Below are positions 22,264-34,332 of a stretch of DNA of 64,000 nucleotides, one piece after another; within the stretch, counting starts at the first letter, position 1, and each line of letters opens with the position of its first letter. Origin of the DNA: Pohlia nutans (Eukaryota; Streptophyta; Bryopsida; Bryales; Mniaceae); contig CM040103.1 of assembly GCA_022496805.1 (NCBI GenBank), forward strand, positions 2,684,001 to 2,748,000, read 5' to 3'. Below the pieces are notes generated by a model. It was not told the origin of the DNA. It was given only the letters and a program-made list of their open reading frames with translations, and made no database searches. The position numbers and the translations under genes are program-made.

Positions 22264-22592
22264 TCCCTAAACGTACCAACCCTTTAAAGAGAAGTAGATT
22301 TTAGCCTCAAAAGTAGATATTAGCATGGCTCAGATGTATGTGAGGTGTACATGAGAAGACCATTGCAAGCATAAAATCTACCCAACAAATTAGACATACT
22401 TGTGGTTGGAGGCCTCTCCAATGTTATCAACAGCTCCCCATCATAATAAGAGATTTATTGTAATTGGTAGAGAATTTAATAGACTTTCAAAGGTGAATTG
22501 GATGAAAACCATTCGAGGTTGTATGAAAAAGTTACAAGGCTTTGAATTTGTTTGTGATCCAATTGCTGGACGCTGGGACGTTTAGGGGTTAA
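22260..22592. mobile_element. TTAA element, 333 bp, abutting the family A copy
   Basis: Starts TTAATCCCTAAACGTACC and ends GGGACGTTTAGGGGTTAA. Its left TTAA (22260-22263) is also the right TTAA of the family A copy. Confidence 0.8.
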
Positions 22593-23760
22593 TACAAGTC
22601 CAAACCTAGTCATCCATCTTTGCTTTCTGTAAATACAACTCATCCTCGTATTATTTTTGACATCCGACACACTTTGTTGTTTTAGGGATTTGGGCCAGAA
22701 TTTTATTCGACACAACACCACAATCCATAGTTTTAATGACTTTGCAAAAATCTCTATTATAAGAAAGAAAAATATTTTTAGAATGGAACTCCCAAAAAAC
22801 TCCTTATTAGTTTCAAATTTTTTATATTAGATCTTTTCAAACTTTCTGTGCCAACCCAACGAACAACTCTATTATTGCTGGAAGAAGTTTCATCTTAATT
22901 TTCCTCTTTGGGCAGACATTTTAAATACCTCTACTGGCTTCAAATGCTTTGTGCTCATCCACTTATCGAAGGTCTTTTGAAATATTAGCTGCAATGAAGT
23001 ATCAATATTATTATTTTGAGCGAAAATGAAAGAATATGCATTGCAAAACAAATCCTTCCCTGGCAAAGGCCCCAGGGGAACGAACAGAATGAATTGAGAC
23101 CTTGATATTAGAGAGATTAATGTTGGCCCCAAGGGCCACTGTGAATGAAGAGTCTGTTGGGAGAAGTGTTGCCAACTTGGCCACTAGGACCAAGTTTGTG
23201 CGTGCTACTCGCTTAATGCTCTTTTTCGAGGGTAGACTCTAACCTTGATATCTACAATAGAATTGTTGCCTACCATCTTGATTCAAATCATTTCTTTGGT
23301 TACACAACCAAACAAATGATTCTTGTTTCTTATTTTATTTTAACCAATACAAGGACTAGGTTGGTTTGTGCCACAGGCCGACACAACTGTTCTAAAGGCG
23401 GAACTGTTGTGGGAGCGTGCATGTGCACATAAACCACTGTGAGTTATACAATAGAGTCTCGCATGATTGTTCCGGAGGCAGAATCATTGTAGGGAGCGTG
23501 TACACTAGTTGTGTTATATAATAAATTTTAAAAGTTGTGAAAGTTTTAGTGAAGACTCATTATACTCTGCAAAGAAAATGTTCCGTCGTGCGTGTAGATC
23601 CTAGGTTAAGGTAAATTATTTGTGCCACTTTGTGATTTATATATATATTATAAATTGATGTCTATTATAAATTTTGATATGTACACTGCTAGTACATGGT
23701 GACACAAATAGGGTGACTTCCAAATCAAGACACAAACGAGGTGGTTTACCTTATACTATA
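22593..23760. other. Intergenic, no recognised gene; imperfect repeat near 23380-23510
   Basis: Minus-strand frames at 22890-23193 show no known domain. Two imperfect direct copies of an ACTGTTCTAAAGGCGGAACT-like block lie about 80 bp apart at 23382 and 23462. Confidence 0.35.
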
Positions 23761-23998
23761 TTAACCCCAAAATGACCAAGGATTCATGGTTTTAAAATAA
23801 AAATTCAATTGATCACTTTATGAATATAAAAAAATAAAAAAATAAAAAATGGTATCAAATTTTATATCACCAGAATCAGTGAAGAATATTGTACGAGTTG
23901 GTCAAAGAAACCAAAAAATTTGAGCAAGAGGAAAGTCCACAAAAGACCTACTCTAAACAGTTAAAAAAACATGAGCTTCTTGGTCCTTTAGGGGTTAA
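23761..23998. mobile_element. TTAA element family D, copy 2, 238 bp
   Basis: TTAACCCCAAAATGACCAAG at the left, TTGGTCCTTTAGGGGTTAA at the right, intact TTAA both sides. Same family and length as 9569-9807. Confidence 0.8.
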
Positions 23999-25081
23999 GT
24001 TGATATGTATCGGAGTCCAGCACGACAGTTACACAACGGAACCATGCTCGTTTGCGTATCTCCATGTTCTCTAATAGATAATAGATGTTTGAAATTCAAA
24101 AACTGGGATGACGGCGGCACTGCCGTGAAAGAATCACATACTAGACAGCAGAACTTGTGGAACATGCGCGTATATCCAATGAAGATGATTGAATTGAAAC
24201 TAGATAAAACATCACTAAACACTTCAATCAAAGTTTTGCTCCAAAATTCAACACAGTTTTTAGGGGCTCCAAAATGTCGTCAATGTCTTTCAGATACACC
24301 TGTACTCAACTCTGAAAAGTTGCCAAAGAACGTGTGCACGTCACACTTCTCGCACCCATATGATGTGCAGAAAACAAAGACAATGCCTTGGGTGAAAAGC
24401 ATGCCGCTTCTAGTAAAATACTCCTCATATGGTATTTGGGATCACTTTACGTGAGATGTTGAATAAAATAATGATATGTGAATTTGAACCCGGACCTAAG
24501 TGTAAAGCCATTGGGTCTGATTTGTAAGTTTTTGAAGTTGAACTCACTATTAGAAAGAATTTGTGGCCTCCAAAGGGCCGTGAGTTGAACTAGCACCCGT
24601 ATGCTTATAAACAAATATATAAAGAAGAAAAAATCCGGGAAAAAATAAATAAATAAATAAATGTTTAAAATGTTTAAAATTATAATTAAACCATTATTAA
24701 ATTATTGTCATTTAAAATATTTTTAAAAACATTAAAATAATAAATCCAAAGATGACGTGGCCAATTTTGGCCACATAGGATTTGGTTTTTTTAATATTTT
24801 TAATATTTTTATTCAATTTTTAAATTTTATTAATTTTTTAAATATTTTGTTTGTTTGGCATTTTTGGCCAAACTTGCAGCCCTTTGGAGGCCTCAAAACT
24901 TTTTCAAGTTTTTTTATTGAATTTAGAACCAAGTGTAAAGCCTTTAAAAGCCCGGTTCAATAGTAGGTCAAATTTTTAGTTGCTTAATAGAAATGCTCCA
25001 AAAATATAGTATTTTATTGAAGTGGCTATTGGACCTAAGGGAGGAGTTGGTTTTTCAAAATTATTACTCTTCTTTGGAGCC
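23999..25081. other. Intergenic, no recognised gene
   Basis: A 149-codon plus-strand frame at 24005-24454 has no recognised domain and ordinary composition for this region. The motif AAGTGTAAAGCC recurs at about 24495 and 24930, with a related form near 26740 beyond the inverted-repeat element, suggesting remnants of one dispersed repeat. Confidence 0.3.
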
Positions 25082-25729
25082 CATCAGGAATTTCCGACCC
25101 CACTGATTCTGCACTGATTCAGTGTGTTTATCGTTAAACACTGATTCCGCACGTCATACGTGCATTTAGAAGTGTCGTTACGGTACGAAAGTGACATGCA
25201 TTACTAGAGTGTCGATGCAGTGTCTTTTCAACGATTATCAAAAAAGTGTTGTTTCCGCACGAAAGTCGTGCTTGACGGAATCCGTGCGTTAATCGTGTAT
25301 TTACATCACATGGCTGATAAGACACGGATAACGTGCGGTTTTAGTTAATGCGAATTCAGTATCGTATACGTATCATATTAATGCCATTTATTATATTCGT
25401 GCGATTTCAGTATCTATTATAATGCAAACTATTTTCGTACGACATCCGTGTACAATATTTTAATATATTTGTTGGAATCTTTTGGAATCTTTTGGAATCT
25501 TTCAAAATATTTTATATTATTCTGGAATATTTTGGAATATTTTGGAATATTCCAAAAATCTTCTTTAAATTATACTTCCGGTTTAATTTCCCAAAACATT
25601 TTTAGATCTACATTTATAGAGTTTAGAAGCAATACACATTAAAATTTCAAAGAAATAACATTTTATATTTTTAGAATTCAAATTTGGTATTATTGGTTAT
25701 CATTGTACTTTTCATCATAGGAGCAAAAA

Positions 25730-26085
25730 AAAATAGCTCACAACCACCACGATTTTGGCACAAAATAAATAAATTCAAAATATTATGAAAAAATCCTAGA
25801 TATAGAAAACGTCCTGCATAATCTAGTGCAAAAAAAAAATTGGAAAAAAAGTTTTTTTCACATAGTTAAAAACATTCAAAGTCCGCTGAAAGAAAAAAAA
25901 AACAGCTCACAGCCATGAATCCCTGATCTGCCATCACGATTTTGGCAAAAAATTCAAAAATTCAAAAGATTATGAAAAAAATCCTAGATATAGAAAACGT
26001 CCTGCATAATCTAGTGCCAAAAAAAAATTGGAAAAAAAGTTTTTTTCACATAGTTAAAAACATTCAAAGTCCGCTGAAAAAAAAA
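25730..26085 (+). repeat. Tandem duplication inside the inverted-repeat element
   Basis: Two direct copies, about 25730-25893 and 25905-26085, share CACGATTTTGGCA, CCTAGATATAGAAAACGTCC, TGCATAATCTAGTGC, and ACATTCAAAGTCCGCTGAAA. Near identity implies a recent duplication. Confidence 0.85.
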
Positions 26086-26126
26086 GTTCGATAATTACCA
26101 AAAGAGTTCCACTCTATGCATGAAGA

Positions 26127-26320
26127 GTTTGAGGTGGTTTGGTGGTTGGGAACTTGATTGGCAACCGGAAGGTTGAGAGTTCAAATCCCACCCTTGGCGA
26201 TAGAGCTTGGGAAGCTATGGTGGGCCCCATCGCATGTGCGGGCAATTTCCGTGTAATTGAAGTGGGTGACGAGGAAAGTAATTATTTTATTTTATTTTAT
26301 ATTTTTTAATAATACTATTT
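26127..26320 (+). mobile_element. tRNA-derived SINE (Au-like)
   Basis: A pol III A-box-like TGGTTTGGTGGTTGGGAAC and, 30 nt on, a B box GAGTTCAAATCCC; a unique body ending TGGGTGACGAGG; then a TTTTA-rich tail at 26280-26310. The head resembles plant Au-type SINEs as I remember them. No clear target duplication was found. Confidence 0.65.
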
Positions 26321-26650
26321 TGATCAAATTTAGATATAAAAATAAAATAAAATCTAGATATGGAAAAGATGATGTCGCCCGAAAAACGCACTGAATCAGT
26401 GTAGTTTTAAAGACGATTAAAACACGACATTTGACGACTATAAAGAGTGTTGAATTCATACGTTTTCAATGGATGTATCAATCGTGTCGAATCAGTACTA
26501 TATCCGCTTGTACGAACATCGTGTCATATCAGTGTAGTTGCGATGAATGACGCAACGATGCGGAATCAGTGCGAAAATCGTACGAACCCTTGAAATATCG
26601 GAAATCGCAGTGAATCAGTGCAGAATCAGTGGGGTCCGAAATTCCTGATG

Positions 26651-28072
26651 CCTTGTGTCCAAAACTTTTCCTCCAAAACTATGACACTTAGGCGCCACAT
26701 CATTTTGAAATTTGGAGTAGTTCTTTGAATCGAGACCCAAATGTAAAGTCCGCGGGTCTAATTTTTAGTTCTTGGCCTATACAATTGCTTCTCTTTGGGG
26801 TTTTGGACCCATACCTTAATGTAAAGTGCCTCTTAATATGAATAAAGTAGTTCCTCATTCCCGTGGCTTCCTCCATTCTCATAGCATCTCTATTCCTGTG
26901 GCTTCTCTATTACCTTGGTTTCTCCATTTTTGTAGCCTCCTCCATTCATGTGAATTCCCCATTCATGTGACTTCCCCATTCATGTGGGCAAATTGACATG
27001 TTGAATAAATGTACAATAACCAAAGAGTCAGAAGGACACCATTTCTGAGAAATTTATGAGCAAAAAATTAAATTATTTGTATCTTCATCATATAGTATCT
27101 AAATAAATAAAAATTAGTGCATTATGCTTGTTTCAAAAATGGACATAAAAAAGCACACTCATTATCATTATAGCGAATCACGGGAATAGTGAAACTACAT
27201 TTTTCTTATCTTGGAATTCTTACATGGCACTCATCCAAAGTACCTCAAATATAAAGTTCACAAATTTGTATATAATTTTAATTAAAAGTGATTTTGTTCA
27301 CACCAAAATCCACTTGCAGGTGTGTAAGAAAAACCCAAAGCTTTTTCGTCATCTACATGAAATTAAAATCCTTGCAACATGGCTTTCTTTTCAAACCACT
27401 TACAATGTTTGAATAAGTAAAGAATGTGAACGCAATGAAACTTCTCTAACTAAGTACCCCCTTTTATTTCAGGATTTCAACCACCAAAATTTTAATAGTT
27501 TTAAATAAGAATCAACCAAAAACTAACTTGAAGTAAGATTTCATGTACGTCATTCAAAACTTCTTAAGTTAAAGGATAAATCTATTGTGTTGCAATTGTT
27601 TTATACCCATGTCCTCTCAACTCCCTTGTGTACATATGGGATCTACGATGAATGGCTCTAAAATTCTTATTGATTCTAAACTGAAATATAATTATTCTTC
27701 TTCTTTGCAATTACAAAATTTGTTAACCCGTATTTTGATTAACCCTTCAAGTACAATATATATAGAATCACCATATTTTCACTCATATGATCCATCTTGT
27801 GTACTAAAATATAATTATATACTCAAACATGTTGTATGCTCAATTACAAAGATATAACCACCAATAGAAAATTGCATCAAAGATAACATGTAAATGTCAC
27901 ATTATAGATAAACAAAGTAACACACTTATTTACGTTATCATATTTATCCACAACACATTCAACATGACATTCCAATGTTATCTCAAATTGGTTTTTTACT
28001 TGTGAGTTAAATACATTAGTGTAGTGAAATAAATAAGCAATTTGTTGTTTGTACTAGCAAACACATGCAAAA
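26651..28072. other. AT-rich intergenic, no gene
   Basis: A run of TTCATGTGACTTCCCCATTC-like imperfect repeats sits at 26880-26990. Nothing else was recognised. Confidence 0.35.
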
Positions 28073-28205
28073 CACTAATAGAAACACTGCTAGCGTGGAC
28101 TAGAGAACCATGCCCAAAAAAGATGCACCACTCGTCTAATTAGTCGTGTGGAGTTTTCTCATGGGTCTTTTGGCTAGTCAACGCCGGCGGTGTTTCTACT
28201 ATTTT
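28073..28205. mobile_element. CACTA-like MITE
   Basis: CACTAATAGAAACACTGC at the left and GCGGTGTTTCTACTA at the right form inverted termini; the right tip has decayed. Short and non-coding. Confidence 0.6.
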
Positions 28206-28241
28206 ATATATAAGAAAAAATACATGAAAAAAGACATGCAA

Positions 28242-28361
28242 CACTAGTAGAAAAGGTGGCACTGCCAAGGGAGATGCCCAAACAAGTGATGCCCAATTCC
28301 ACACATGCAAAGTGATTTTTCCTGAGCATCTCTTTGAAGAGTGCCACCTTTTCTACTAGTG
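28242..28361. mobile_element. CACTA MITE, 120 bp, CAA target duplication
   Basis: CACTAGTAGAAAAGGTGGCA at the left and its complement at the right, flanked by CAA (28239-28241) and CAA (28362-28364), the 3-bp duplication typical of CACTA elements. Related copies at 34333-34435 and 51419-51538 share AAGGGAGATGCC and GGGCATCTCC. Confidence 0.85.
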
Positions 28362-30800
28362 CAAAAGTACGTGCAAAAACACATGCAAAAATGTCTACAA
28401 AAGTACATGCAAAAATAACACGGTCGCAATAAAACTTCATGTAATTATGGATGAAAATGTTTTTTTAAATAGTAATTAATTATCATTATATTTACAAATG
28501 GACATCTTATTCCACTACGAAACAAAACATTCATCGAACCGAGGGAAAGGGAGAGATCCATGACGAGAAGAGTTGAAGTGTGTTTGTATGGGACAACACG
28601 GTATGGTTATGAGAGAGCTAACTTGTAAGGAAGCGGTGGGCAAAGACGGAAGCAATGGGCAACGAAGGAAGCAAACGTAATAATAAACTTTAGCAGACTG
28701 AGGTACAGACAAAATGGAGACCCACGAAGGTCATGACTACTTTACAACTACAGTAATTGTGGTGGAGAGTTCTGAAGTACTTGCACAGTTGCGTGGCGAC
28801 CTTGCATTGGCTCCTATGTCCTTTATGCTTGTGTACAACTCCGACATATCTAGCACTTGGGCCAACCAAAACCAAACCGCGTTGATTCCCTCAAAAACAA
28901 ACACACGACTTGCACCGCTGTTTAAGTTATATGATCATCGACAAACACGGGCTACAAGTTGGAATCACGGTGAGGCAATAATAATCGATGGTTGCTTTCC
29001 GAGATGACTTGCATAATATCTAAATATTATGTCTCGCATCGCAATAAAACTTTTAGTAGAAAAAAGCCGTACTTGGTACCATGCTGTAGTGTAAGAATGT
29101 GGTGTTACATTCGGTTTTTTTTTGTTTTTTTGTTTTTGCACTGAGTAGCAATGCACTATGTGGGCACTGGATGGTGTATTAAACCGTTGAAAATGGTGAA
29201 AATGTTGTAGTAATCCACTTACATCTTATTCACTTTTTCTTTTTCTTTTTGAAATTTTTTCAAAATTAATTTAGATTTTTCATAAGATTTCTTTAAATAT
29301 AGTTGGCATGCCTATAACGATGCCAGTTCTTGACGGGTTAAAAAGTCATCCTAGTTGTGTCACTATGTACCAATATTGTACATATCAAATTTGTAAATGT
29401 AAAGCGCTGATACAACCAAAAAAAATCTCGCAAATTTTTGCTATAATCATGCTTGACTTTGGAAGTGGCCTACTTTTATGATAGAAAAAATTAGCAAAAA
29501 GTTTGATGAAATCACCAAAGTCCTCTCAATTTTTTTCAAGAATGGCTAGTATTTGGATGAAAGTGCCTCATAATAGATAATTTTATGGATGATTCTATCC
29601 AATTTTCCTTGGTTAGTGTGAGACTTTACGCCATTCCTCACACTAATTACATAATTACTGTAAGAATTCTCAAATACTCCCAATTGAGATCCGAGATGAC
29701 CCCAAACTACTAAGGTGATGGTGGTAAGGTACCCAATCCGAATGGAGAAATTGACGGATTAATTTCTGATTGTAAAATCTTCTTACTACTTCATATTGAA
29801 AAATTGCCGCAAGTTGCAAAAATGTAATTCGTGTGTGTCAAAAAAATAACTATTATTATTATTATTATTAAAACTCCCAATGACTGTGAGGATGCCGAAT
29901 CATTAGAGTTATTTGTAAAGTCCCTCAAAACCCTTCTTTTTGACATGTAATTTGGAAATGACAGGATCGGCATGATCTCACTGTAGACCCATAATAGAAC
30001 ACTGGATAGATTGAAATTTTTATTCATAAGAATTTGGAGAGAGGGAGAAGAATTGGGTAGAGGGTTGAGACTCTGAGGAGGAGGAGGAGGAGGAGGAGGA
30101 GGAATGGTACCAGCTCTAGTCCATGAAAAAAGGAGGACAAAAGACCGGATGCCTTTACAAAGAACTCTGTTGTGACTCACAGTAGTTACAATAGAGTTAA
30201 CCGAAAAGAAGGCCTTGGAACATGCCTTTTCAACCTTCTTTCAAGCGTTCTTTTGAGCTCCCTTGAGCTATGTTTGGGTTGAATAGTGTCGTGTCATAAC
30301 TTATCCCCTTGTGGGCCATGGGCTTGGAGCTTTGGTAGGAGGTGTGGAAGTCATTGCGAGGTGTGGAGAATAATGACAGTGGCTTGCTTTAGATTGTCTC
30401 CCAACTCCTCTTGAACTAGTTTTCGGTCTATTTATATTTCAATGTGAGTTCAAGAGGTTTTCAAGAGGAATTTGCTAAAACTTTCCTCTTTGAGCTGACT
30501 TTTCGGTTAACTCTAATAACCGGTGTAGTGTGAATATCATTTACTCTTTTTGTACCTTCAGAATTCTGGAACTCTGGAAGGCACATGTTCCCAAAAATAA
30601 ATAAAAACAAAAATACAGGAAGGAACAGACGAACGAGCTTCCCTTTGATTGAGCGGAGCGTTCCCTGCTTTCCAGACGATTTCTGGAACTCACAAATAGT
30701 CTGTACCTCACTAATTTAGATCTCCATCCCATTTTTCTGTAAAAGTTTTATTCTCCCTTGTTGGAGCCAAGATTAAATTAAATTCATCAGTGGGTGTCCA
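28362..30800. other. Intergenic; microsatellites only
   Basis: Frames at 28714-29007 and elsewhere have no recognised domain. (TTA)n lies at about 29849-29870 and (GGA)n at about 30075-30103. No gene is supported. Confidence 0.35.
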
Positions 30801-30943
30801 GCCCTAAAGCACGCTGTGAAAAAATCCTTTACGTTGTCCGGGCGCCTCACCAGCGGGAGATACCGTTCGGGACTCACGATTTCCTCACAGTGCAAAAAAA
30901 TTGCACGGGCAGGTCCGAAATTTTTTCACATCGTGCTTTAGGC
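30801..30943. mobile_element. Fold-back element, about 143 bp
   Basis: GCCCTAAAGCACGCTGTGAA at the left and TTCACATCGTGCTTTAGG at the right are inverted copies; GTGCAAAAAAATTGCAC forms an inner hairpin. It abuts the next fold-back with no spacer. Confidence 0.65.
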
Positions 30944-31072
30944 CGGTAGAGGCCCCCGCCCTCCGGGCTGCACACGTTTTGAGAGACCTACGTCGCCCGT
31001 CTGGGCTGGCGCCCTCCCGGGGCTCCTCCGGTCTCTCAAAACGTGTGAGGCCCTCCGGCGGGGGCCTCTACC
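30944..31072. mobile_element. GC-rich fold-back element, 129 bp
   Basis: Arms GGTAGAGGCCCCCGCC and GGCGGGGGCCTCTACC, then CACACGTTTTGAGAGACC and its complement, pair over about 45 bp around a loop of about 40 bp. It is much more GC-rich than its surroundings. No target duplication seen. Confidence 0.75.
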
Positions 31073-31211
31073 TTTACCTAATTTGTAGTGGAAGACATGG
31101 AGCCATTCCCCATGTGAGATCCAACCCTGCTCTTGCCGAAAATAGACAATCGGTGCACTCTTCAATCTCCTCTCATTCTCCTTTGATAAAAGTGAGAGCG
31201 GGTCTGTGAAA

Positions 31212-31365
31212 AACAGCCGCCTTGGTTTTTTTTTTTTTTTTCTGACACAGATAAAGGGAGACCTTTACTGCACAGAGAGATACAAATACAAACCCACCCA
31301 GCCAGGGCCGGCGAGGCCGGTGGACACCTAGGACTCTCTAATGGAACTAACAGCCGCCTTGGTTT
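31212..31365 (-). mobile_element. Short poly(A) retro-insertion with 17-bp target duplication
   Basis: The direct repeat AACAGCCGCCTTGGTTT occurs at 31212-31228 and 31349-31365. Between them, read on the minus strand, is about 105 bp of unrelated sequence ending in a run of A (T run from 31226 on the plus strand). This is the product of LINE-type retrotransposition: a 5'-truncated LINE end, a SINE or a retrocopied transcript. The source is not identifiable. Confidence 0.85.
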
Positions 31366-31717
31366 AAGGAAGTATCAAGCCCGTCCAATCTCGTCCTCTA
31401 ATTCAAAGCAAGAACTCAAATTAGTTTACTTTTTGTAGAGAGCGGGTGTGGGTCTCCCATGAAGATCCTCCCTTATCGGCCATCTAGTGATTTTCTCGTA
31501 CAAAAAGCAAAAGTTTAAAAGTGACAATGTTGTATTACATGGGTTGAAAACGGGACCAAAAAATTACACTAGAATTTGTTCTTTTATGGAAAACTTCATA
31601 ACACTCTTGAATTGTCTTAGTTTGGTTTTTTTACAAGAAAAAAATCTTAAATTGAAGGTCTTGTACAAATAGCATTATTCACTATTGAGAAATGATGCCT
31701 TTACAAAAGTATTGTAA

Positions 31718-32068
31718 GGGCCGCTTCACACTATGGCCAAAGGTCGAGAGGCCGTCGGTTTCCATTAATCAAATTGCTAGAAACCATGGGTTCAACCTCT
31801 CGACCCTTCACACTAGAGGCCAAAGTCCAAAGGCCGTGGACCTCCAAAATGCTTACATGGCAACACTTTTTGACCAAGGTGACGGCCTATCTAGAGGATG
31901 TTTGGGTCCGACGAGAATGGTAACCCAAACTATAGTCGAGAGGCCTTCGATTTCTTTTCATAAAAAATGAAAACTATATTTTATTGCCTATTTTCAGTTG
32001 ATTTCTTTGAACTCTCAACAAAGTTTGGCCACTCAATCCCACGGCCTCTCAACTTGGACAGCATAGAA
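31718..32068. mobile_element. PIF/Harbinger-like MITE, second copy, inverted, right end lost
   Basis: Left end GGGCCGCTTCACACTATGGC matches 7133. The inner block AACTCTCAACAAAGTTTGGCC is the complement of sequence just inside the left end of the 7133 copy, so the body is inverted relative to it. The right terminus degenerates after 32060. Confidence 0.7.
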
Positions 32069-32169
32069 AGAGTCAAAACTTTGTTGTTTGAAAATAAACC
32101 ACTCTATAGTTTTGCAATTTCAATCATTATAATATTCTAATCTATGAATTTGATCATTGTGGTTTTTCC

Positions 32170-32345
32170 AAATACTTTATTTATTTATTTATTTATTTTA
32201 AAACACACGAGTTGCTTTGCAACCCGTAGCAAGCTGACGAGTTCCCATTAGCAACCCATCGCCGGGGAATTTTCCATCCGGTAGAGTGGTGATTTTACGG
32301 CCGGAATCGAACCGCCAACCCCTTGTGTACCCTGATAATACTTTA
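32170..32345 (-). mobile_element. tRNA-derived SINE with (AAAT)n tail
   Basis: On the minus strand a near-perfect B box GGTTCGATTCCGG lies at about 32300-32312. The body ends at an (AAAT)n tail (plus-strand TTTATTTATTTATTTATTTT at about 32179-32199). AATACTTTA occurs at both flanks (about 32171 and 32337) and is the likely target duplication. The A box is weak, so the copy may be slightly 5'-truncated. Confidence 0.7.
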
Positions 32346-32586
32346 AGGAAAGCAAATAAACCAAAAAAATCTTGGGATAAATGTACCAAAACCAATTTTC
32401 AGGCCCACAAAGGTCCCCCTTTCCGCACTCAGAAGTTTATTAGTGGTCAATCTACAATTAGCTTACTTGAATGCTTTTGTGCCTCAAATTTGTAGCAGAT
32501 GTGAGTGAACATCTCAAATGGAGTGAAGTTTGTAATTTTCCTTTGTAGGAGGAAAAAAAAAAGGAGGCTGGCTACTACGTGCTGTA

Positions 32587-32855
32587 GAATTGGGGTGCGG
32601 GGTGCATGGGGTGCGGGTTGCAGGTGTGGAATATTATTGGAATAATTTGCCATGTCAGCATTGTCGTGTGGCAGTTTAAGGTTTGTGTTTGGGATTTTTG
32701 GAATTTAGGGTTTAGAAAATGGAGATTAGGGTTTAAGATTTGGAGTTTTACAAGAGATTTTTGTTCACATCTAGGAATATTATGGGAATAATTTGTGAAT
32801 ATACCACACCCAGATCTCGGAACTTGCACCCTATGCACCCCGCACCCGCAATTCC
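32587..32855. mobile_element. MITE with GGTGCGGGGTGCAT termini, 269 bp
   Basis: Inverted termini of about 28 bp: GGGGTGCGGGGTGCATGGGG at the left pairs with CCTATGCACCCCGCACCC at the right, with few mismatches. Interior AT-rich, with AATATTATTGGAATAATTTG mirrored by AATATTATGGGAATAATTTG. Target duplication not clear; superfamily unknown. Confidence 0.7.
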
Positions 32856-34332
32856 ACACCATGCAATAGTTGACCCCGGAAAAGTAGGTTTAATAACTAA
32901 AAGAATCTAAGCTCATGTTTTGACTAGGAAGTATTGTATCTAACTTGCACCTTCAAGAGTCTTGTTGCCTAATAATTAATAGAAGTGGGAAAACATGTTT
33001 GGCACTTCTTATGCTTGTTGCTTAGTAAGCTTGGACATTGAACTATGGATGGGTCAAACATACATTTTATTCATGTTGGCCTCGAAAGTGAACTAGAGGT
33101 TTTAGTTATTTATTTACTTGACAAGCCTCCTCACTTAACAATTGTTGATTATTTCTGTAGTGTAAGGGTGGTCATCGGGCATCAAGCAAAAGTGCCAAAA
33201 CTTGATGATGAATGCCACTATCAACACCAAACTACAATTTTTAATGTGAACGTATTCATTACCATCCAACACCCAATTCTAACCTCATGTACTAGTAGCG
33301 CATATCCTAATACACAAATGAACACCTCCGGATTTACGAGGACATGACTATTAAATGAATGATAATGGATAGTGGCCTTGGACATCAAGCTCTAGCACTT
33401 TTACAGGGTGTACAAAAGACTTCCTTCCTAGTTCCTACTACACTGAAACCACCATATACTATGGCCCACGGTATTTTTGAACGACCACACTAATAATTAA
33501 TTGTGGTAAAATTCATCCAATTGTGTTCAAATGAATGAAACATTGTTCAGAATTTGTCCAAATGGATGAATGTATCCCAACAATCTTCCACCCACAGTAT
33601 ATGGTGATTTCAGGGTAGTATAATTATGTTTGGAAAGAAGAAGAAAAGAAGATGCTGATGTACAAGTGATTCTCCTTGCTGCAAAGCGCTGCAACAAAGT
33701 TGTCCTGAAGTTCATCAGTTTAGCACAGAGCATCTGCAGTCTTAACCAATGCCACAACGACATTATGAGTCATTCCCGTAACTGACATTGCAAAACAAGT
33801 CAAGAAAACAAAGGCATAACTTACTGTTTGGGTTTTCATAACAGGTTGTTGACCAACGTGAAAGTACTGCTATTACACATTAACCAATCTGAAAAGCTAG
33901 GAGGACAAGTGTGTCGCAAAATTTTTAATAAAAGATAAGTGAAAGTTGAATCGAAGTGAAATCAAATGTTTCTTATAAAATATGTAATTTTTGTGAATTT
34001 TCAAAGTTGTTTGCCTTTAAAATATAAAACCATTCCTGGGTGGGGACCATGATCATCCAAAAAAAATCTCTATAAAAATTCAAATTCAGCCTTTAAGTCG
34101 ATAGAGAAGCCACTTTAAACTGCCCCTTTTACACCCAAGGAAGTTATTTGATTGTTGTGTTAAATCGCTTTCTTAATTGCTTCATCATCACTTTGTGATC
34201 TCATTGTCATTCATTGAAATACTTAAAACCACTCTAGGTACACCCAATTTCACCTATCACTAGTTGCATTCAATGTTCACTTACAACTCAAGTGAAATTG
34301 GAGTCAATGATAACGTGCACAATTAAGTCCGT
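32856..34332. other. Intergenic, no recognised gene
   Basis: Frames at 33045-33347 and 33527-33763 carry no recognised domain. Confidence 0.35.

Larger units (their letters stand above)
25082..26650. mobile_element. DNA element with 43-bp terminal inverted repeats, about 1.57 kb
   Basis: The left end 25082-25124 (CATCAGGAATTTCCGACCCC then ACTGATTCTGCACTGATTC) is mirrored at 26608-26650 with few mismatches. Subterminal zones on both sides are rich in GATTCCGCAC, TACGAAAATCGTAC and CACTGATTC-like words. No coding capacity. No target duplication could be fixed, because the inverted match runs out gradually. It carries an inner tandem duplication and a tRNA-derived SINE. Superfamily uncertain: a Mutator-like or CACTA-like derivative is possible. 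Confidence 0.75.

Noticed and set aside
22890..23193. Two overlapping minus-strand frames as a retroelement fragment
   Set aside because: No reverse transcriptase, integrase or gag motif could be recognised in either frame.
24005..24454. 149-codon plus-strand frame as a gene
   Set aside because: No recognisable domain; begins 7 bp after a TTAA element and has no supporting splice or composition signal.
28714..29007. 97-codon plus-strand frame as a small gene
   Set aside because: No recognised motif, and nothing around it suggests a promoter or introns; left as intergenic.
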